A stretch of 64,000 nucleotides of DNA, taken from contig RMBW01000071.1 in the NCBI GenBank assembly GCA_004009845.1, positions 99,362 to 163,361 on the forward strand, written 5' to 3'. This document shows positions 46,060 through 58,704 of the stretch, piece after piece; the stretch's first letter is position 1, and every line of letters starts with the position of its first letter. The notes below the pieces were generated by a model. It saw only the letters and a program-made list of their open reading frames with translations. It was not told where the DNA came from and did not search any database. The position numbers and the translations under genes are program-made. Source of the stretch: Davidsoniella eucalypti. Taxonomy: Eukaryota > Ascomycota > Sordariomycetes > Microascales > Ceratocystidaceae.

Positions 46060-48818
46060 TTTGGCGGTGTTGCGTGATATATCTAGGATATGATTATAAA
46101 GAAGAAGATGAAAAGGACAACAAAAACTGGCGATGAGACGATGTAGTGGAGAAGATAAAGGAAGCAAACATCAAGAGGCGAGAAGGCAAAGAAGAGACAG
46201 ACGGGGCACAAGGCCTTTTTATGTCAACAGTTCCCCCCAAAGGGCAGTCGCAGTTTCGGGAAGGAGAGCTTCATTCGTCATTCGTTCATTCGTCATTGCC
46301 GCTGATTCCCTAGTATCCCGTGTTTACCAGGAACACATGCACTATACCATGGGACTATGAGAGGGGAGCCGTTAAAGCGAGCTTCTTCTTTCTTGTTCCT
46401 TTACTTTTTGCCTCTGAAAGCGGAACTGGCCAAGCTTGTGCTAGAGTAGAGAAACATTTAACTTTGCTTGCATATCCATACATTCCACAAGTACTCCCTC
46501 TTGCTTGTGGCGAAGGCCCCCCTCGTTACTTGCTCCATATCGATGTGCATTCTGGAAGAACGACAAGACAGAAACGGGCTCGTCTATGGTAGCATTATAG
46601 CTAGAATTACTGGTCAATATCTTCTTCTTCTTCTTTTCAGTGTTGCCCTCTCTTTGCAACTCCAGACGAGGCCAGATCGTCAGTGTCTCAAAGTGATGTC
46701 AACTCTCACTTACCATGCTAGCTGCCTCTGCTGTTGTTAAAATCCACCCGGGGCTTTACTGCATCCGGGTCGAAGCTGTGGGGTCAAACCGTGGTGGTGT
46801 AAGTCACTAACAGCCCACATGAATGACATGGTATGCATGTGTTAGTACGGCCAAAAGACTCAAACGTTACTTCATCAAACACAACTTTGTCGTCATATTT
46901 TCTTCCTCCTAGAAAATGGGTAGCTTGACGAACCGGGGCCATGCTCACATAATACAATTTAGGGAAATATAGAGAGGGCATGGGCTATCTTGTATGACTG
47001 ACATCATCTCTGCGAGACTTTCTTACTCTCTTCTCTCTATTCTCTAATCTTAGATCGTGATCGTATCCTCCCTTGCTTTTCGCTTTTGTGCTCTTGCCCA
47101 TACCAACAACACCTGAATAATATACAACTAAGAGCACAAGGGCCAATATGTGCTATGTGTGTATACAGATGTACAGCGCTGTGCTAGGATAGTGCCTAAG
47201 AGTCATGACTAATAGCACATCCTTGCTGAACTGGATATAAGTAAAGGGATCCCGTTGGTGCCTTCTTGATTTGTAAAAGATTTCGCAATCATCCATACAT
47301 CAGAAATGTTCTATAATGCCTCCATACAGATTTTGACTCTGCTATATCACTCGCTCGTGACCATTTGCACAGTGCTACCTCTTATTGAGATATCACAAAA
47401 GGCGTTAGATGACTATGATATACATAACTATTCCGTTCCCCATCTCTCTTTCCTCCTAGATACTTGGAGAAAGTTTCTAGTTTTGCCGTTTATAGGGACC
47501 GCCGGATATAAAATATACCCGAGAGCACAGTATATTTCTCTCCTTAAGCTATCGACTCCATTTTCACAAAAAGTATATACTAATACTATAAGTCCCTTGA
47601 GCCAGAGCTGCACTATAGAGCCCCTACGTTACAAGACTGAAATTCTAGGGGTAATTTGAACAATAGGAAGCGTAATGAGGAAGGGAAGCGGAAACGGAAA
47701 TAAAATAATGTATTATTATTTGCATCTGGATTCAAGGCGATCAGCTTGAATACAGTCACTATGAAAGGCATTCAAGTGATCTTTTATGTTCACTACAGCA
47801 ATTCTTTGCATCGTATAATTATGTTGACATAGCTAATTAACGAAAATTCCAGCTAAACCAGGCAAGGGAGGCAAATATGCATTATAGTTGTTCCTAGCTT
47901 GATCTTCCCGCTTCCGCATTCGGTATCCATTCAAACAGGTATAAAAGCGGACATATAGATAATCAGGTATTTCTATACGTCTCTTGGCCATCGTAAGGGT
48001 TCATTGCAGAATGTATCTTTGAAATATACTTAGTTGAGAAACTGCAAGCCATCACAAGATATATGTGCAATTTATATTATAGGTGGAGGTGGGAACCAAA
48101 AGAAATAATAATGATGCCGTATTATAACAAGGACTAATTTCTATATGAGAAGACCTCACTATGTAGCATTTGTCAAGTCACGCCTAAATAACCTGGCTAG
48201 CATCTTCATAGCTCTATAGCTCCATAAGATAAATGAATTAAAAAAAAAAAACCTAGCTAGCAAACCCAACCTCTCAATATATATACGCATATGAAATTCA
48301 CTTTGTGCCTACATCTATCCTATGGGCACTAAAGTGATAAAATATCTAGGCAAATCATGAATCTTAAGATGTAACACGAATGAAAAAATTTTTTGGCTGA
48401 AAGAAAGCCCAGGTTAGGCAATTATTGTCCTATCGTGACTAAAATATAAAAAGAATATAAAGCAAAGAAAGACGAGAAATAAAAGTGGTTGACCCCACCC
48501 TCCAAAAACTAAAAGACAGAAAAAAGCAAATGATCCAACAATGCAGTAAATCCAAAATGAACAAAGAAAGAGATAGAATAGCATATCGTAGCAATGAATA
48601 GATAATGAAGAAGAGATAGATGTGGAGGAATAGAGAATAAGAAAAGATATGGCATTGGGGTGCAAAGAGTATGTTGAACACACAGGAAAAAAAAACAAGG
48701 CGAGTTATATATGTTCTGGCACTCTACGCTGCCTCATGGCTTCATCAATCGTTGACATGGCTGTTTCATGTTGTTGTTTGTTTCTTGGTTTGTGTTCTTT
48801 TCTTTTTTTTGGTGTATT
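46060..48818. other. Intergenic, no gene supported
   Basis: These 2.8 kb are AT-rich, especially 47650-48650. A 117-codon frame at 47306-47659 shows no recognisable domain and no coding bias that I can see. A-runs occur at 48240-48251. No repeat or RNA feature was identified. Confidence 0.4.
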
Positions 48819-50535
48819 TTAGGCCATGTGCTGTCCATCTTCACCACCACGCAGAGCGAGCAATGCCCTTACGTCAGAAACATATTGTAGACCTTCGAGT
48901 AACGGCACGAGATGAAGTAAATCGTTGTCTGTTGGGTCGTTGATCCAGCCTTGGATTGGGATGGCATTGTCTATAATTGAGACATACTATATTAGTAACT
49001 GAATAGCTTCATGATGATAGGACGTCCGAAGTTGCTTGCTTGACCTACCTTGATGAAACATGTAGCTTAACGGACTGTTGTCTAGTATCATGACTTTACT
49101 TAGATCCGGTTCGACGGAACTTAGATCCTTTATGAAGGCACCTTGTCTAAAAGAGCAATGCTGCCGGTATAAACGACCAGAAAAGTATTTGCGCTCTGAC
49201 TCTAACCAGTCAATGACCGGATCGGCATATTCCTGAACGGAAGCCGTGAAGACAACTAGTTTATACCATTTACTAATCTTTATAGAGGACAACAGTATTA
49301 GTAGTCGTTTAGAAAGGGGATGGCATAGGAGGCGCTTCGAGATGTCTTACCCTTCGTAGAAAGTCATCGCAGTGTGGGCGCTTGTGAACGTAGTAAAGAA
49401 TTGGGTGCTGAGGGCCAACAGCAGTTTGGCCACCAGTACCAACGAAAGTTGTGGTCAACCGGACCTCGACCATGTGGCCGGATCCAAGTCGATTTCCCTT
49501 AGACATGCTGTGAATTAGAGTTTCGTCAAGATCTAGGATAAGTGTCTTCTGGTGCTCCGGTGGTGGTCCGCCTTCGATGTTGAGATATGAGGGTTGGCGC
49601 CGGGGAATTAGAGGCCGTGGGGGTGCGGGAGCACGAGGATATTTAGTGATTGCACTTGCTGGTGACGTTGGCGACTTGATCTGTGAAGAGATATCGGGAG
49701 CAGAGGGGTTGTCGCCCTTAGCACGAGATATAGAGGAGGCCGTCTTTCTATGGCGGCGCTCTTTGTGAGCTTCGTCGATCATCTGAACTCGAATCTTGAT
49801 GGATCGTGAAGCAGGTGCGACAGAAGCATTAGCGACATCGGTAGTCAGGGGGTCACTAGACTGTGTGCTTCGAGAGGTCCGTCGAGGGGCGGGCGCGTCC
49901 GAGTCAGAGGACATGTTGGCGAGTGAGTTCCTGTGCGCATTTGACGCCGAACCAGATGACGACGTAGGCTTCCTTCTATGGCGCTGAGTGCCTGTCCCTG
50001 ACCTTGGCCGGCCTTGCTTCTCGCCTGTCTTCGGCTTTGTATTGGAAGAGGAAGACGAGCCTAGGCCCAAGGCCCCGAACAATTTGCGAAATGGAAGTAG
50101 GGGACGGAAACAGCCGTCAACATCATAGAACATAGCCGCAAGATAAACAAAAGGAGCTAAAAGGGTTGAAAGCACCCAGCGCAAAGCACTAATGGAAGCA
50201 ATGATGCGCTGAGGCAGAGAAAGCCAATGATAGGCGGCGGACGGCTTCTCGCCGAGCAGAGGGGTGGATTCGGTTGGATCGAAGAGCGGATCGGGATCGC
50301 TGAGTGGATTTGGGCCTTGCGCTAGGGTTGAGATGGTATCAGGGTCATCGAGGGGGATGGGCTGGGGGCTTGAATCGGCAGGCGGCGTGCCTTCGGGGGT
50401 GTCGTCAAAAGAAGTACGGCCCTGGAGATCTTCGATGGACCGCACAAGACTTAATGAGCCAAAAGAGTTCGTGCGCGATGGGGCAGGAGAGTTCTGCGGC
50501 GAGACTCGCGAAGAAAGAATGTTGAGCGAGTTCAT
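48819..50535 (-). CDS. NEM1: Nem1-type nuclear envelope phosphatase
   Basis: The exons 50535-49351, 49277-49049 and 48970-48819 give 521 residues. The start MNSLNILSSRVSPQNSP is the usual N-terminus for fungal Nem1; the frame is open further upstream to 50805 but without family support. A hydrophobic stretch (LRWVLSTLLAPFVYLAAMFY) near residue 125 fits the membrane anchor. The HAD-type catalytic domain carries LILDLDETLIHS with D335 and D337. It continues over the exon joins as DDFLRRISKWYKLVVFTASV and SYMFHQDNAIPIQGW. With Spo7, Nem1 dephosphorylates the lipin Pah1 at the ER and nuclear envelope and so controls triglyceride and phospholipid synthesis. The linker 170-310 is Ser/Arg-rich and probably disordered. 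Confidence 0.9.
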
Positions 50536-53401
50536 GATTCGGGCAACACAGCCATAGGGAGTTGTATAGCGGCGTTTGTTGGGTGTGATATGGACGTCGA
50601 TGTGTTTATAGGGTCGAGAGATGCAGTATCTAGACACAGCAGAAAGAAAGGGCACGGCTCGACTAATTAAAGACGAGCGGCGGAAGAAACTGCCGTCAGA
50701 TGGCAAACGATGGCGATGGGCAACGATTGGGAGCCGAGATGGATCTAGATCGAGGGAGTCGAGTAGTCTAGGATAAGATCGAAACAGTCGAACGATAGCA
50801 GCCAACCTGCCCCAGGGAGATAGGAGTAATAAGGGACGGTAGCAACAGCAGGCGTAGATAGATGGTGGCCCAACCGAGGAGAGATCGATGAGCCAAGGTA
50901 ACGGACAACCAAGTGAGCGGACGGGTTGGCGACTATAGAAGACGAAACTTGAATCGATATCGGAACTGTATCCGGAATATCAAGGCCAAGTCTGCCACAG
51001 CACAAGATCTAGCCTGGAAGAATATGTAGCAACTAGAGGAGAGTATAGAGAAAATAGAAGAAAAAATAGAGATCGTGAGTGCTTAGCAAGAAACGAGTGT
51101 GCGATGGCGTTGCAAAAAAAGATACTAGGACAAGAACTTGTAGAAGCAAAGTCAGTTGTGCTTTTTTGGACGTGGTTTATTTTGATGATTAAATTTCAGA
51201 TTACAAGTTATGTATTTTTTATGTTTTGTCTCTACTGCAAGGGAAGCTGTTGGCCAGGGGAATTCGGGATTGTATTTTTATTTTTATTCTTGATTTTCGA
51301 TACAGCACTTGTTTTGGGCTTTTTTTTTGGTCGTTCTTTTACCAGCCTCAACTCAACATGTTAGGTATCGTATCCTCAACAGTTATGATCTTACAGTGCA
51401 TAGTAGTAGCAAATTATAGCGGTAGGTGCTGTATATCATAACGCTGAACACCCTGTCTTAAGGTCCCAAAGAGGGTCAAGAAGAACCGATATCACAAACA
51501 GAAAGATAAGAATAGCTTGAACAATATGTCTGTACAGCTATTCTCTGTAGAAGAAAAAGCAAGATCATAAGTGTCGATATCAAATGTCAAATGTTCCCTA
51601 CTTGTTGAGGTGGCGGGATCTACATCTAGGCCATATTATGCCTGTAGTATACATACATATGCATACTATGATAGCCAGATACTATAGGTCAAATGCCACA
51701 AGCAGTCTGGAAGCCTGCAATTCTTTATACATTTGTGTAGCTTGTTAAACTATGGAATCTCGGACATCCTGTCCTGTCATTTACTGGCCGTTTTGTTTAT
51801 GTTGTTTGTTGATTTAGCATCTAGCTTCTGATCAAGTCAAATAAAGGCCAATTTCATCAATTACACACAATCGCCGATACCCAGAAAAGTTACTATTCTT
51901 CCTTGTGTATGCCATTTATATCGTATACTTCATCTTAGGTAGGCATGATGCCCAAGAGACGCTGTGCCGGACAATGTCACCTTGATATACCTGATTTCGC
52001 ACTATGCTATCAGCTCAACCACCAAGTCGCCTTTCTATGCCAACCTATATCAAGACACACATCTTCTACAGATATATCTCCCTCACTTCTTTTATACCAC
52101 ATCCATACCATTTGACGTGCATCTAACCTGTCTCAGATAGCCTTGGCCGGTCAAGAACAGCTACATGGCTCTCACCATGGAACCTCGTGCCAAGTCAGCC
52201 CAGAGAAGAGGTTCTGCGCTCATGCAGACGTGCAGATTACATATGTGCCTCATATGCGGAAAACTTTTGTCTTCATAGTTCCTGTTTGAATTGCTTCTTT
52301 GATAGCATCTGATCACCGACTAGCTAGCCCTCCGCTTTGACAAGAACTGCAGCTGCAGCAACCACTGCTACCTACTGCATACGCCAATTATCGTCTCCAA
52401 TGATAAGCATGTGAAGAAGCATGTGAAATAGCACGCCACTAGACGCCCACGAGTAGTTGTCTGGATATCCCTGTGGAGAGAAGTACATTGTTAACTATTA
52501 GTCCAATCCAGCATCACCATTGAAATATTTCAATATCAATGGTCGTTGAGCAGTCAATCCGTCAGGTGGGCTGGGCCGGGCCTGTGATTAGCTGGGATAG
52601 TTGTGGCGTTAAGTAAAATGCTAGCTAACCCATGCTTCTAAGGGTTAGTTTGGTGTTGCTGCTGTATGCATCCACTCTAACTTCAATGCATCGCATCATA
52701 GGCAACACAGTCGTAGAGACAAGTCGACTTTCTTTGTATGCCTACTAGATTGTCAAGATACTACTGATAGCTACTGTAACGCTGTACACACAGACATACC
52801 GATCAGAACAATGTGCTTAGTCAGCCCACATTGCGAAAACAGGAAGCAAGCTTAAAGCTCTCGAGTTAACAAAGCTGCAGCTGGGTTAGCGCATGACGAC
52901 AGCCGACATTAGGGTTTAATGGCATTTGCGTTGTTATTTGCTAGAAATCTTTGACTCACAGCTTCCTGAACGGTTTTGGCATGTTCACTTTTTTTCGAAC
53001 TTTTTTCTGGAGCCATACCTGGAATCGGCAACTGCGCAAACAAAGAGCAAGAACTGACTACATGTACCACGATATTTCTCCTGTTCTTCACTCACATTTT
53101 TTTTTGTTCTTTCCTTAAAAAAGAACTACTGGTTTACAACATTCCTACCCTATTTTTTTTCTGACAATATTTCACTTAGTCTGTGTCACCGCCTTTGTCT
53201 TTTCTGTCTCCGAATGTACTTTGTATCCGAACTTCACTTCTTCACCCGTAGTCATCAAACCAACCTGCAGCTCAGAGTTGCATGCCTTCAAGCCGGTGAG
53301 ACCTGTGTCCGGACTCTTTCCTTCACATAACCGCCTGAATATTGGCACCGTGTATCTTTTTAAACCCTATTATTCTGCCGTCTTGTCACACATCCGCCAT
53401 C
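50536..53401. other. Divergent intergenic region between NEM1 and GCD7
   Basis: No gene is seen in 2.9 kb. An 86-codon hydrophobic frame at 51104-51364 is unlike any protein I know. The region is large enough for two separate promoters. Confidence 0.4.
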
Positions 53402-55015
53402 ATGGCTTCCAACTCCGCGGGCCATATGCCCGATCTTAGCAAATTCATCCGCTTTGTCAACTCGCGCCCGCTTGAAGCTAGCATCGAGAATTTGGTGTCG
53501 TAAGTCCTACCGACAACATTGTGACAACTCTTGTACTGGCTGATTCCTCATGCATTGTCTACCTATCCCAACCAAATACACCGCTACATATCACAAGAAA
53601 CAGTCTGTTTTTATCTAAATCCAATGACCATGTCTAACGATGTTATATCATGCCGTCTCCCGTTTACAGGCTATTTAAGAGACGCCAGATCACGGGGTCT
53701 AGAGACTGCGCCATAGCTACCTCGCATTTACTCTTCCAAGTAGTCAAGTACTCAAAATGGTCTGACGAAGACCAGCTCATGGCCCAGATCTGCCGGGTGG
53801 GCAAGCGTCTTGCCGATGCCCTGCCCAAGGAACTTTCCATTGTCAACATCGTCCGCCGGGTTCTCAGCGTGATCCGTGACGAGGCCGAGGAAGACCGGGA
53901 CAATGACGGCTTTAGCGATGCCGCCTCCGATGTCTACGACAGTGCCCGGTCACCGCAACAGCAGGCCCCGTCGCCGGCCTCTTTCTCTTCACACCACGCC
54001 CCATCCATCACTATCGATGAGACGCTGGGCAACATTGCGCCCCCGCGTCTGCTGCGCCAGCCAACAATGTCCGCCATTAGCTCCTTCAACACTCCTAAGT
54101 CTCTTTTCAACATCCTGTCTGCATCGCCAGCCGGCACTGCATTTGCTAGCCCGGCCAAGACCTCGGGTGCTTCGACGCCGCGCGGTCCCAGCGGTAGAAC
54201 CGCCCACATTGACTCATTACGCTCCGAGATCATGAACGCCATCGAAGAGATGAAGGATGAGATAGACCAGGTCGCCGAGCAAATCGCCGGCTTCGCTGAG
54301 GCGCACATCCGCCCTGGCGAGTACGTGTTAGTTCACGAACCTTCTAGCGTCGTGACACGCTTCATTTCCAAGGCTGCCTCGAAACGCCGCTTTACCGTGC
54401 TTATTGCCTGCAAGGCCGGCCCGCGCGGTTACGAATCCCGTGCTGTTGGCATGGGTAGCTGCGCCGAGAAGAAGGAGCGTGTAGCCTACGAGAGCTTCCG
54501 CCGCGAACTAACCAAAGCAGGAATTCCCGTAATTAATATCATGGCGTCGGGTATGAGCACATATATGCCGCTAGTGACCCGTGTGGTTGTTGGTGCTCGC
54601 GCTATCCTGGCCAACGGAAACGTCATTCTGGATGCTGGCACTGGTGCTATTGCACAAGCTGCCAAGGATTACGGCCGGCCCGTTGTAGTTCTAGGTGGCA
54701 TCTACCAGCTCAGCCCAGATAGCCCCTTTGACGAAAATGCGTTGGTAGAGTGGGCAGACCCATCGAATGCTGTGGCCTTTGAAGACGGTTCGCTCGTCTG
54801 CGATAATATCATTGTCCGCCAGCCGTTAACGGAAGTCATCCCAGCTGAGTTGATCAACATGTATATTAGCAACCTGTAAGTGACCTATGAGAATCATCTT
54901 ACTGATATTCTGAATACTAACATTTTTGTATAGTGGCGCTCACTGCCAAAACCATCTGAGCAGTTTGATCATGGAACACTACAAGGCTGAGGATGTTGAA
55001 TTCCACTTGTGGTAG
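53402..55015 (+). CDS. GCD7: Translation initiation factor eIF2B subunit beta
   Basis: The exons 53402-53499, 53670-54875 and 54934-55015 give 461 residues. The introns are GT-AG (170 and 58 nt). The N-terminal half has KFIRFVNSRPLEASIENLVS and NIVRRVLSVIRDEAEE. A Ser/Pro-rich acidic insert follows at about 105-170. The Rossmann-like C-terminal half of the eIF2B alpha/beta/delta family has VGARAILANGNVILDAGTGA, VVVLGGIYQLSP and PAELINMYISNLGAH. The ending and the insert fit beta (Gcd7) better than alpha or delta. The eIF2B complex exchanges GDP for GTP on eIF2 and is the target of Gcn2-dependent translational control. It converges on the ARD1 gene. Confidence 0.88.
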
Positions 55016-55548
55016 ACTTGGGAAAAAAAGAGAGGTGATAAAAATTGAGAGGGACACATTCGAATTAATGCCATCTTCGAAGTGAACTAGCATCGAAGAA
55101 ATAAGTAAAACCCGAAAAGGACTAATGCCAAAATAGGTGGACTATACGATACGATATTGATATAGTTAGGATAGGTCCAAAAGGGAAATCGCTTCGAATT
55201 CCATATGTTTAATCTGGATTAGGGAAGTAATGACATAGACAGATAGTGATATATTTTCATATAGTCTACCATTTGTAAACTGAAAACTTCAAATCTCCCC
55301 TATATAAAAGGGCCATAATAATCTTGAAAGAACTACGTCTTGTTGAATCTGTCTACTCTATAAGATATGGTAGATGGAAATGCCATTAGTGCATGGTGAT
55401 TTGTATATCTTGGTTTTCTCTTTGTTTTTGATATTGACGGGTATTTGATATGAAGTCTAGCCTATTTTCTCCAAACAAACCCAATATGAAATAAGAACCC
55501 GGTCCATTATTGGGTTATTTTTTGTTTTTGGGTAATATTGCCCATAAT
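55016..55548. other. Convergent spacer GCD7-ARD1
   Basis: AT-rich 3' flanks of two convergent genes; nothing else is seen. Confidence 0.4.
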
Positions 55549-56334
55549 CTAAATAGCTGATACCTTTTCAACCAAATCTTCTACATCTGTTGATTTGGAG
55601 CCAGCCTTAGCTTGACGCTTATCGTCCGCTGCGTCAGCGGCACGGCCGATATCACCGACAGATTCACCTTCGTCTAGCGCCTCCTCCTCTTCAATCTTTT
55701 CACGGATGTACTTGAGTTCCAGACGCATGCTGAAGGCATCTTCGCCGTCGGCATAGTACTTGGCCTCGACCTTGTCGGTCTTGAAACCGAGGGTTTCGCG
55801 ATACAGGTGGATAGCGGCCTTGTTGGATACACGGACGTGTAGAGAGACGTATTCGGCGCCAAAGGTTTCGACCATGGCTTGTTCTGTAGTAAAGAGAGAC
55901 GAAGTTAGCTTTGTTCTACATGGTCTTCTGGAGGTTGTTTCAGGCCAGACGCGTTCTCTTGAGTCTAACACAAAGCGGATAGACATTAACGGCTTCTTGT
56001 TTGAGGCATAGGAACACTTACGACTCTGGCGCATCAGCTTCTCAGCAATTCCCAATCTGCGGTGTGTGCGCATGACAGACAAACTGGTGATGTGGCCATG
56101 CTTGATGCCGTCTGCCGGCTCTTCCTCCATCTTGGCCAACACGTAGCCGACAATGTGTGGGTAATCATACGGCGTCTTCTTCGGGCGCGCAATATCAACG
56201 GCTACAAAACTGAGCTGTGGCCATGATAGGGCGTGGTACAAATGGTACTTGAGGAAGTAGTTTTCGGGCAGGTTCTCGATGTTGGCATGCTGGATGAGCG
56301 GCACATCCGATACTTTGAGCACGCGGATATCCAT
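55549..56334 (-). CDS. ARD1: N-terminal acetyltransferase A catalytic subunit
   Basis: The exons 56334-56022 and 55883-55549 give 215 residues. The GNAT fold shows NLPENYFLKY at 21-30 (substrate-binding segment), HITSLSVMRTHRRLGIAEKL at 81-100 with the acetyl-CoA loop RRLGIA, and after the join AMVETFGAEYVSLHVRVSN and LYRETLGFK. The C-terminal tail is Glu/Asp/Lys-rich. The 138-nt intron (55884-56021) is a multiple of three and has no in-frame stop, so the unspliced reading is a 261-residue frame; those 46 extra residues are absent from known Ard1 proteins and the ends are GTAAGT and TACAG. Ard1/Naa10 works with Nat1/Naa15 to acetylate nascent N-termini at the ribosome. Confidence 0.92.
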   Translation of the reverse strand: MDIRVLKVSDVPLIQHANIENLPENYFLKYHLYHALSWPQLSFVAVDIARPKKTPYDYPHIVGYVLAKMEEEPADGIKHGHITSLSVMRTHRRLGIAEKLMRQSRKCSYASNKKPLMSIRFVLDSRERVWPETTSRRPCRTKLTSSLFTTEQAMVETFGAEYVSLHVRVSNKAAIHLYRETLGFKTDKVEAKYYADGEDAFSMRLELKYIREKIEEEEALDEGESVGDIGRAADAADDKRQAKAGSKSTDVEDLVEKVSAI

Positions 56335-57125
56335 GTTTAGACGTTTTTTTTTTTTTGGCTTTGGAGTTTGCCGGTTGGTTGGTTCGGAGGGTAGAAATAT
56401 ACCACAAGCTAAATTTTATGAGGTCGTCAATGTCGTCAGTTTTGTTTTATTGGCCGATGACAAGGCTATCCAAAATGGTGGGGGGGGTAGCAATGAATCA
56501 TTCTACATAAGGCTCTATCCATTCTATGGTGGGGTGGTTCAATTTCACTTTAAGGTTTTGGTAGCTGCAAGGTTAGCTAACTTGACCTTTGAACCCTAAG
56601 ACTTTACCAGTGCATCATCACGACTCTCAAGGTTTCTCGATGAGAAGCAGTTATTGCCGTAACGTAGTATGATATGTTCGTAATAGCGATCTTATCATAA
56701 ACAGATATTTTCCAAGTATATGGATTCATATCTCGTAAATACAGCCAAAAGCCGCAAAGGTCGTCCTAGCTGACGCATGGAACATCGCTTGCGCTTCTGG
56801 CTTCCCATTGGCGCGCAACAAGTGAGAACTAGCAACTACTTCGGGAGAGCAAGTCGCAATACAGCGGCAAACGAAGCGGGGCCTTCTTGCAGGTAGAAGA
56901 GATATGACAAAGATAGGAACTTCGCGTCTCTATATTTGGAGCATATACTATACATATATAAATAAGAAGCTCTCGTTTAATATTCTAAGCAGGTTGGTTT
57001 TGCCGTTATCATTCTTTGGTACATCTTGAGCCTCAGAATAAGCCTCCAAATAGCACAACAGATGACCTCATAAGAAAATTCATCATATATACATACCCTG
57101 TCTTCTTACATACATTAATTACGAC
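56335..57125. other. Divergent promoter region ARD1-SDR
   Basis: No gene is seen; the region lies between two start codons and should hold both promoters. A run of G (56480-56487) and several T-runs occur. Confidence 0.4.
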
Positions 57126-58027
57126 ATGTCTCGCGTCCTGGAGGGAAAACTTGCCGTGATTACCGGCGGTTCTCGCGGTAGGTGCAAGACTGCGATATCA
57201 CTAATAAGCTCTCTACTAACAATGATGGTGTAGGAATTGGCGCTGCCATTGCCGAGAATCTAGCTTCAAAGGGCGCCAATGTTGTTCTCGGCTATACATC
57301 CGCCTCGTCTCAAGCTGGTGCCCAAGCCCACGCGGACAATCTAGCCAAGACATATAACATCAAGGCCGTGATCATCCAGTCCGACGTCGGTACCCCAACG
57401 GGCCCCAAGATCCTCATCGACAAGACTAAAGAAGCTTTTACTTCCGCCACGGGTAAATTCCAGATTGATATTCTAATCAACAACGCTGGCGTAGCCCGCA
57501 ATAACCGCATCGAGGATGTCACAGTCGAAGACTTCCAGTTTAGCTATGCCGTCAACGTGCTCGGTCCGCTACTGCTTGTACAGGCCGCTGTGCCATACTT
57601 GCCCACAGACCGTAGCGGGCGTATCATCAACATATCTTCGGTCAGCAGCAGCTGCGGCTTCCTCGGCCAGAGCGTGTATGGCGGTACCAAGGCGGCTGTG
57701 GAAGCGATGATGCGCACGTGGGCGCGAGAACTTGCCGAAAGATGCACGGTGAATGCCGTCAATCCGGGTCCTGTGGAGGGTCCGATGTACGAGAGTAATA
57801 CAGAGGAGTTCAAGGATATGATTCGGCCGTTTATCCAGGCTGCGCCGTTGATGCGTGAGCGCCCGGGCATCGATTCTCAGGCTGTGTTGGATTATTCCAA
57901 GACGGCGGGTGGCCGGCCGGCGTACACTTCAGAAATTGCCGGGGTGGTCAGCATGTTGTGCACTCCGGACTCGGCTTGGTGTACTGGACAGGTCGTCTCG
58001 GCTAACGGTGGCTTTGTTATCCGATAG
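57126..58027 (+). CDS. Short-chain dehydrogenase/reductase
   Basis: The exons 57126-57177 and 57234-58027 give 281 residues; the 56-nt intron is the shortest in the window. The N-terminus MSRVLEGKLAVITGGSRGIG contains the Rossmann motif TGGSRGIG (13-20). NNAG and NVLGPLLLVQ are present, and the active site has SSVSS with Y166-GGT-K170. The C-terminal region GYESNTEE-like loop and VVSANGGFVIR end match classical SDRs of the 3-ketoacyl-ACP reductase-like group. The substrate cannot be predicted. No biosynthetic cluster surrounds it, so it is probably a stand-alone reductase. Confidence 0.88.
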
Positions 58028-58263
58028 ATATACCGAGAAATGTATATAATGAAAGAAGAGCTTCTATAGTGCTGATACGGAAACCACCTGAATTAATGAA
58101 TTTGTCAGTGGAGAAATCCTACATGGAATTTTGACTAGAGTAAAAGTAGAGCCCCACCATTTATTTAGTAAATTTCAAATCACAACTTCTTTTGTTCTTT
58201 GTCGCACAAAAAATTGAACATTAACGATTTACTTATCACTTCTATATCATTTTAGCCACAAAA

Positions 58264-58704
58264 ATGTCAGACGATCTTTTCGAAGACACATTCAACCTTG
58301 AAGATGCCATCTACGACAAGGCCTACAAAGAGGGCTTTGCCGACGGCATCATAGCTGGAAAAGTGGAAGGCCGCACCTTTGGCATGACCAACGGCTTCGA
58401 CAAATTCCTCGAGAGCGGCCGTCTGTTTAGTAAAGCCGTCGTTCTTGGCAACCGTATCCCCTCTTCATCTCCTTCACCGGAAACGCAAAAGTGTCTTCCG
58501 CCGGTCACTCAAAATCCTCGGTTAGAGAAGAATGTCCTGGCACTGTACGATCTCATGGAACCGGAAACATTGTCTACAGATAATACCGACGAGGCTGTAA
58601 ACGATTTCGACGACCGCTTCAAGCGCGCCCAGGGAAAAGCCAAGATCATTGACCGGATCATCGCAGAAAAGTCGCGCGGAGGACCTCAGGCGCCTACTTC
58701 CTGA
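58264..58704 (+). CDS. LTO1: Lto1-type deca-GX3 protein
   Basis: A single exon of 146 residues. The N-terminal half carries the deca-GX3 pattern of the Yae1/Lto1 family: YKEGFADGIIAGKVEGRTFG then MTNGFDKFLESG, with glycine at regular four-residue spacing. Human ORAOV1 has the same region. Yae1-Lto1 forms an adaptor that brings the ABC protein Rli1 (ABCE1) to the cytosolic Fe-S targeting complex. In yeast the last residue of Lto1, a tryptophan, is used for docking; this protein ends in APTS without it. The gene is convergent with the complex I gene. Confidence 0.85.
   Translation: MSDDLFEDTFNLEDAIYDKAYKEGFADGIIAGKVEGRTFGMTNGFDKFLESGRLFSKAVVLGNRIPSSSPSPETQKCLPPVTQNPRLEKNVLALYDLMEPETLSTDNTDEAVNDFDDRFKRAQGKAKIIDRIIAEKSRGGPQAPTS

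Noticed and set aside
47306..47659. 117-codon frame as a possible small gene
   Set aside because: No family resemblance, promoter or splice context; it lies in AT-rich spacer.
55549..56334. Uninterrupted 261-codon reading of ARD1
   Set aside because: The 46 extra residues interrupt a conserved acetyltransferase segment and are bounded by a consensus donor and acceptor.
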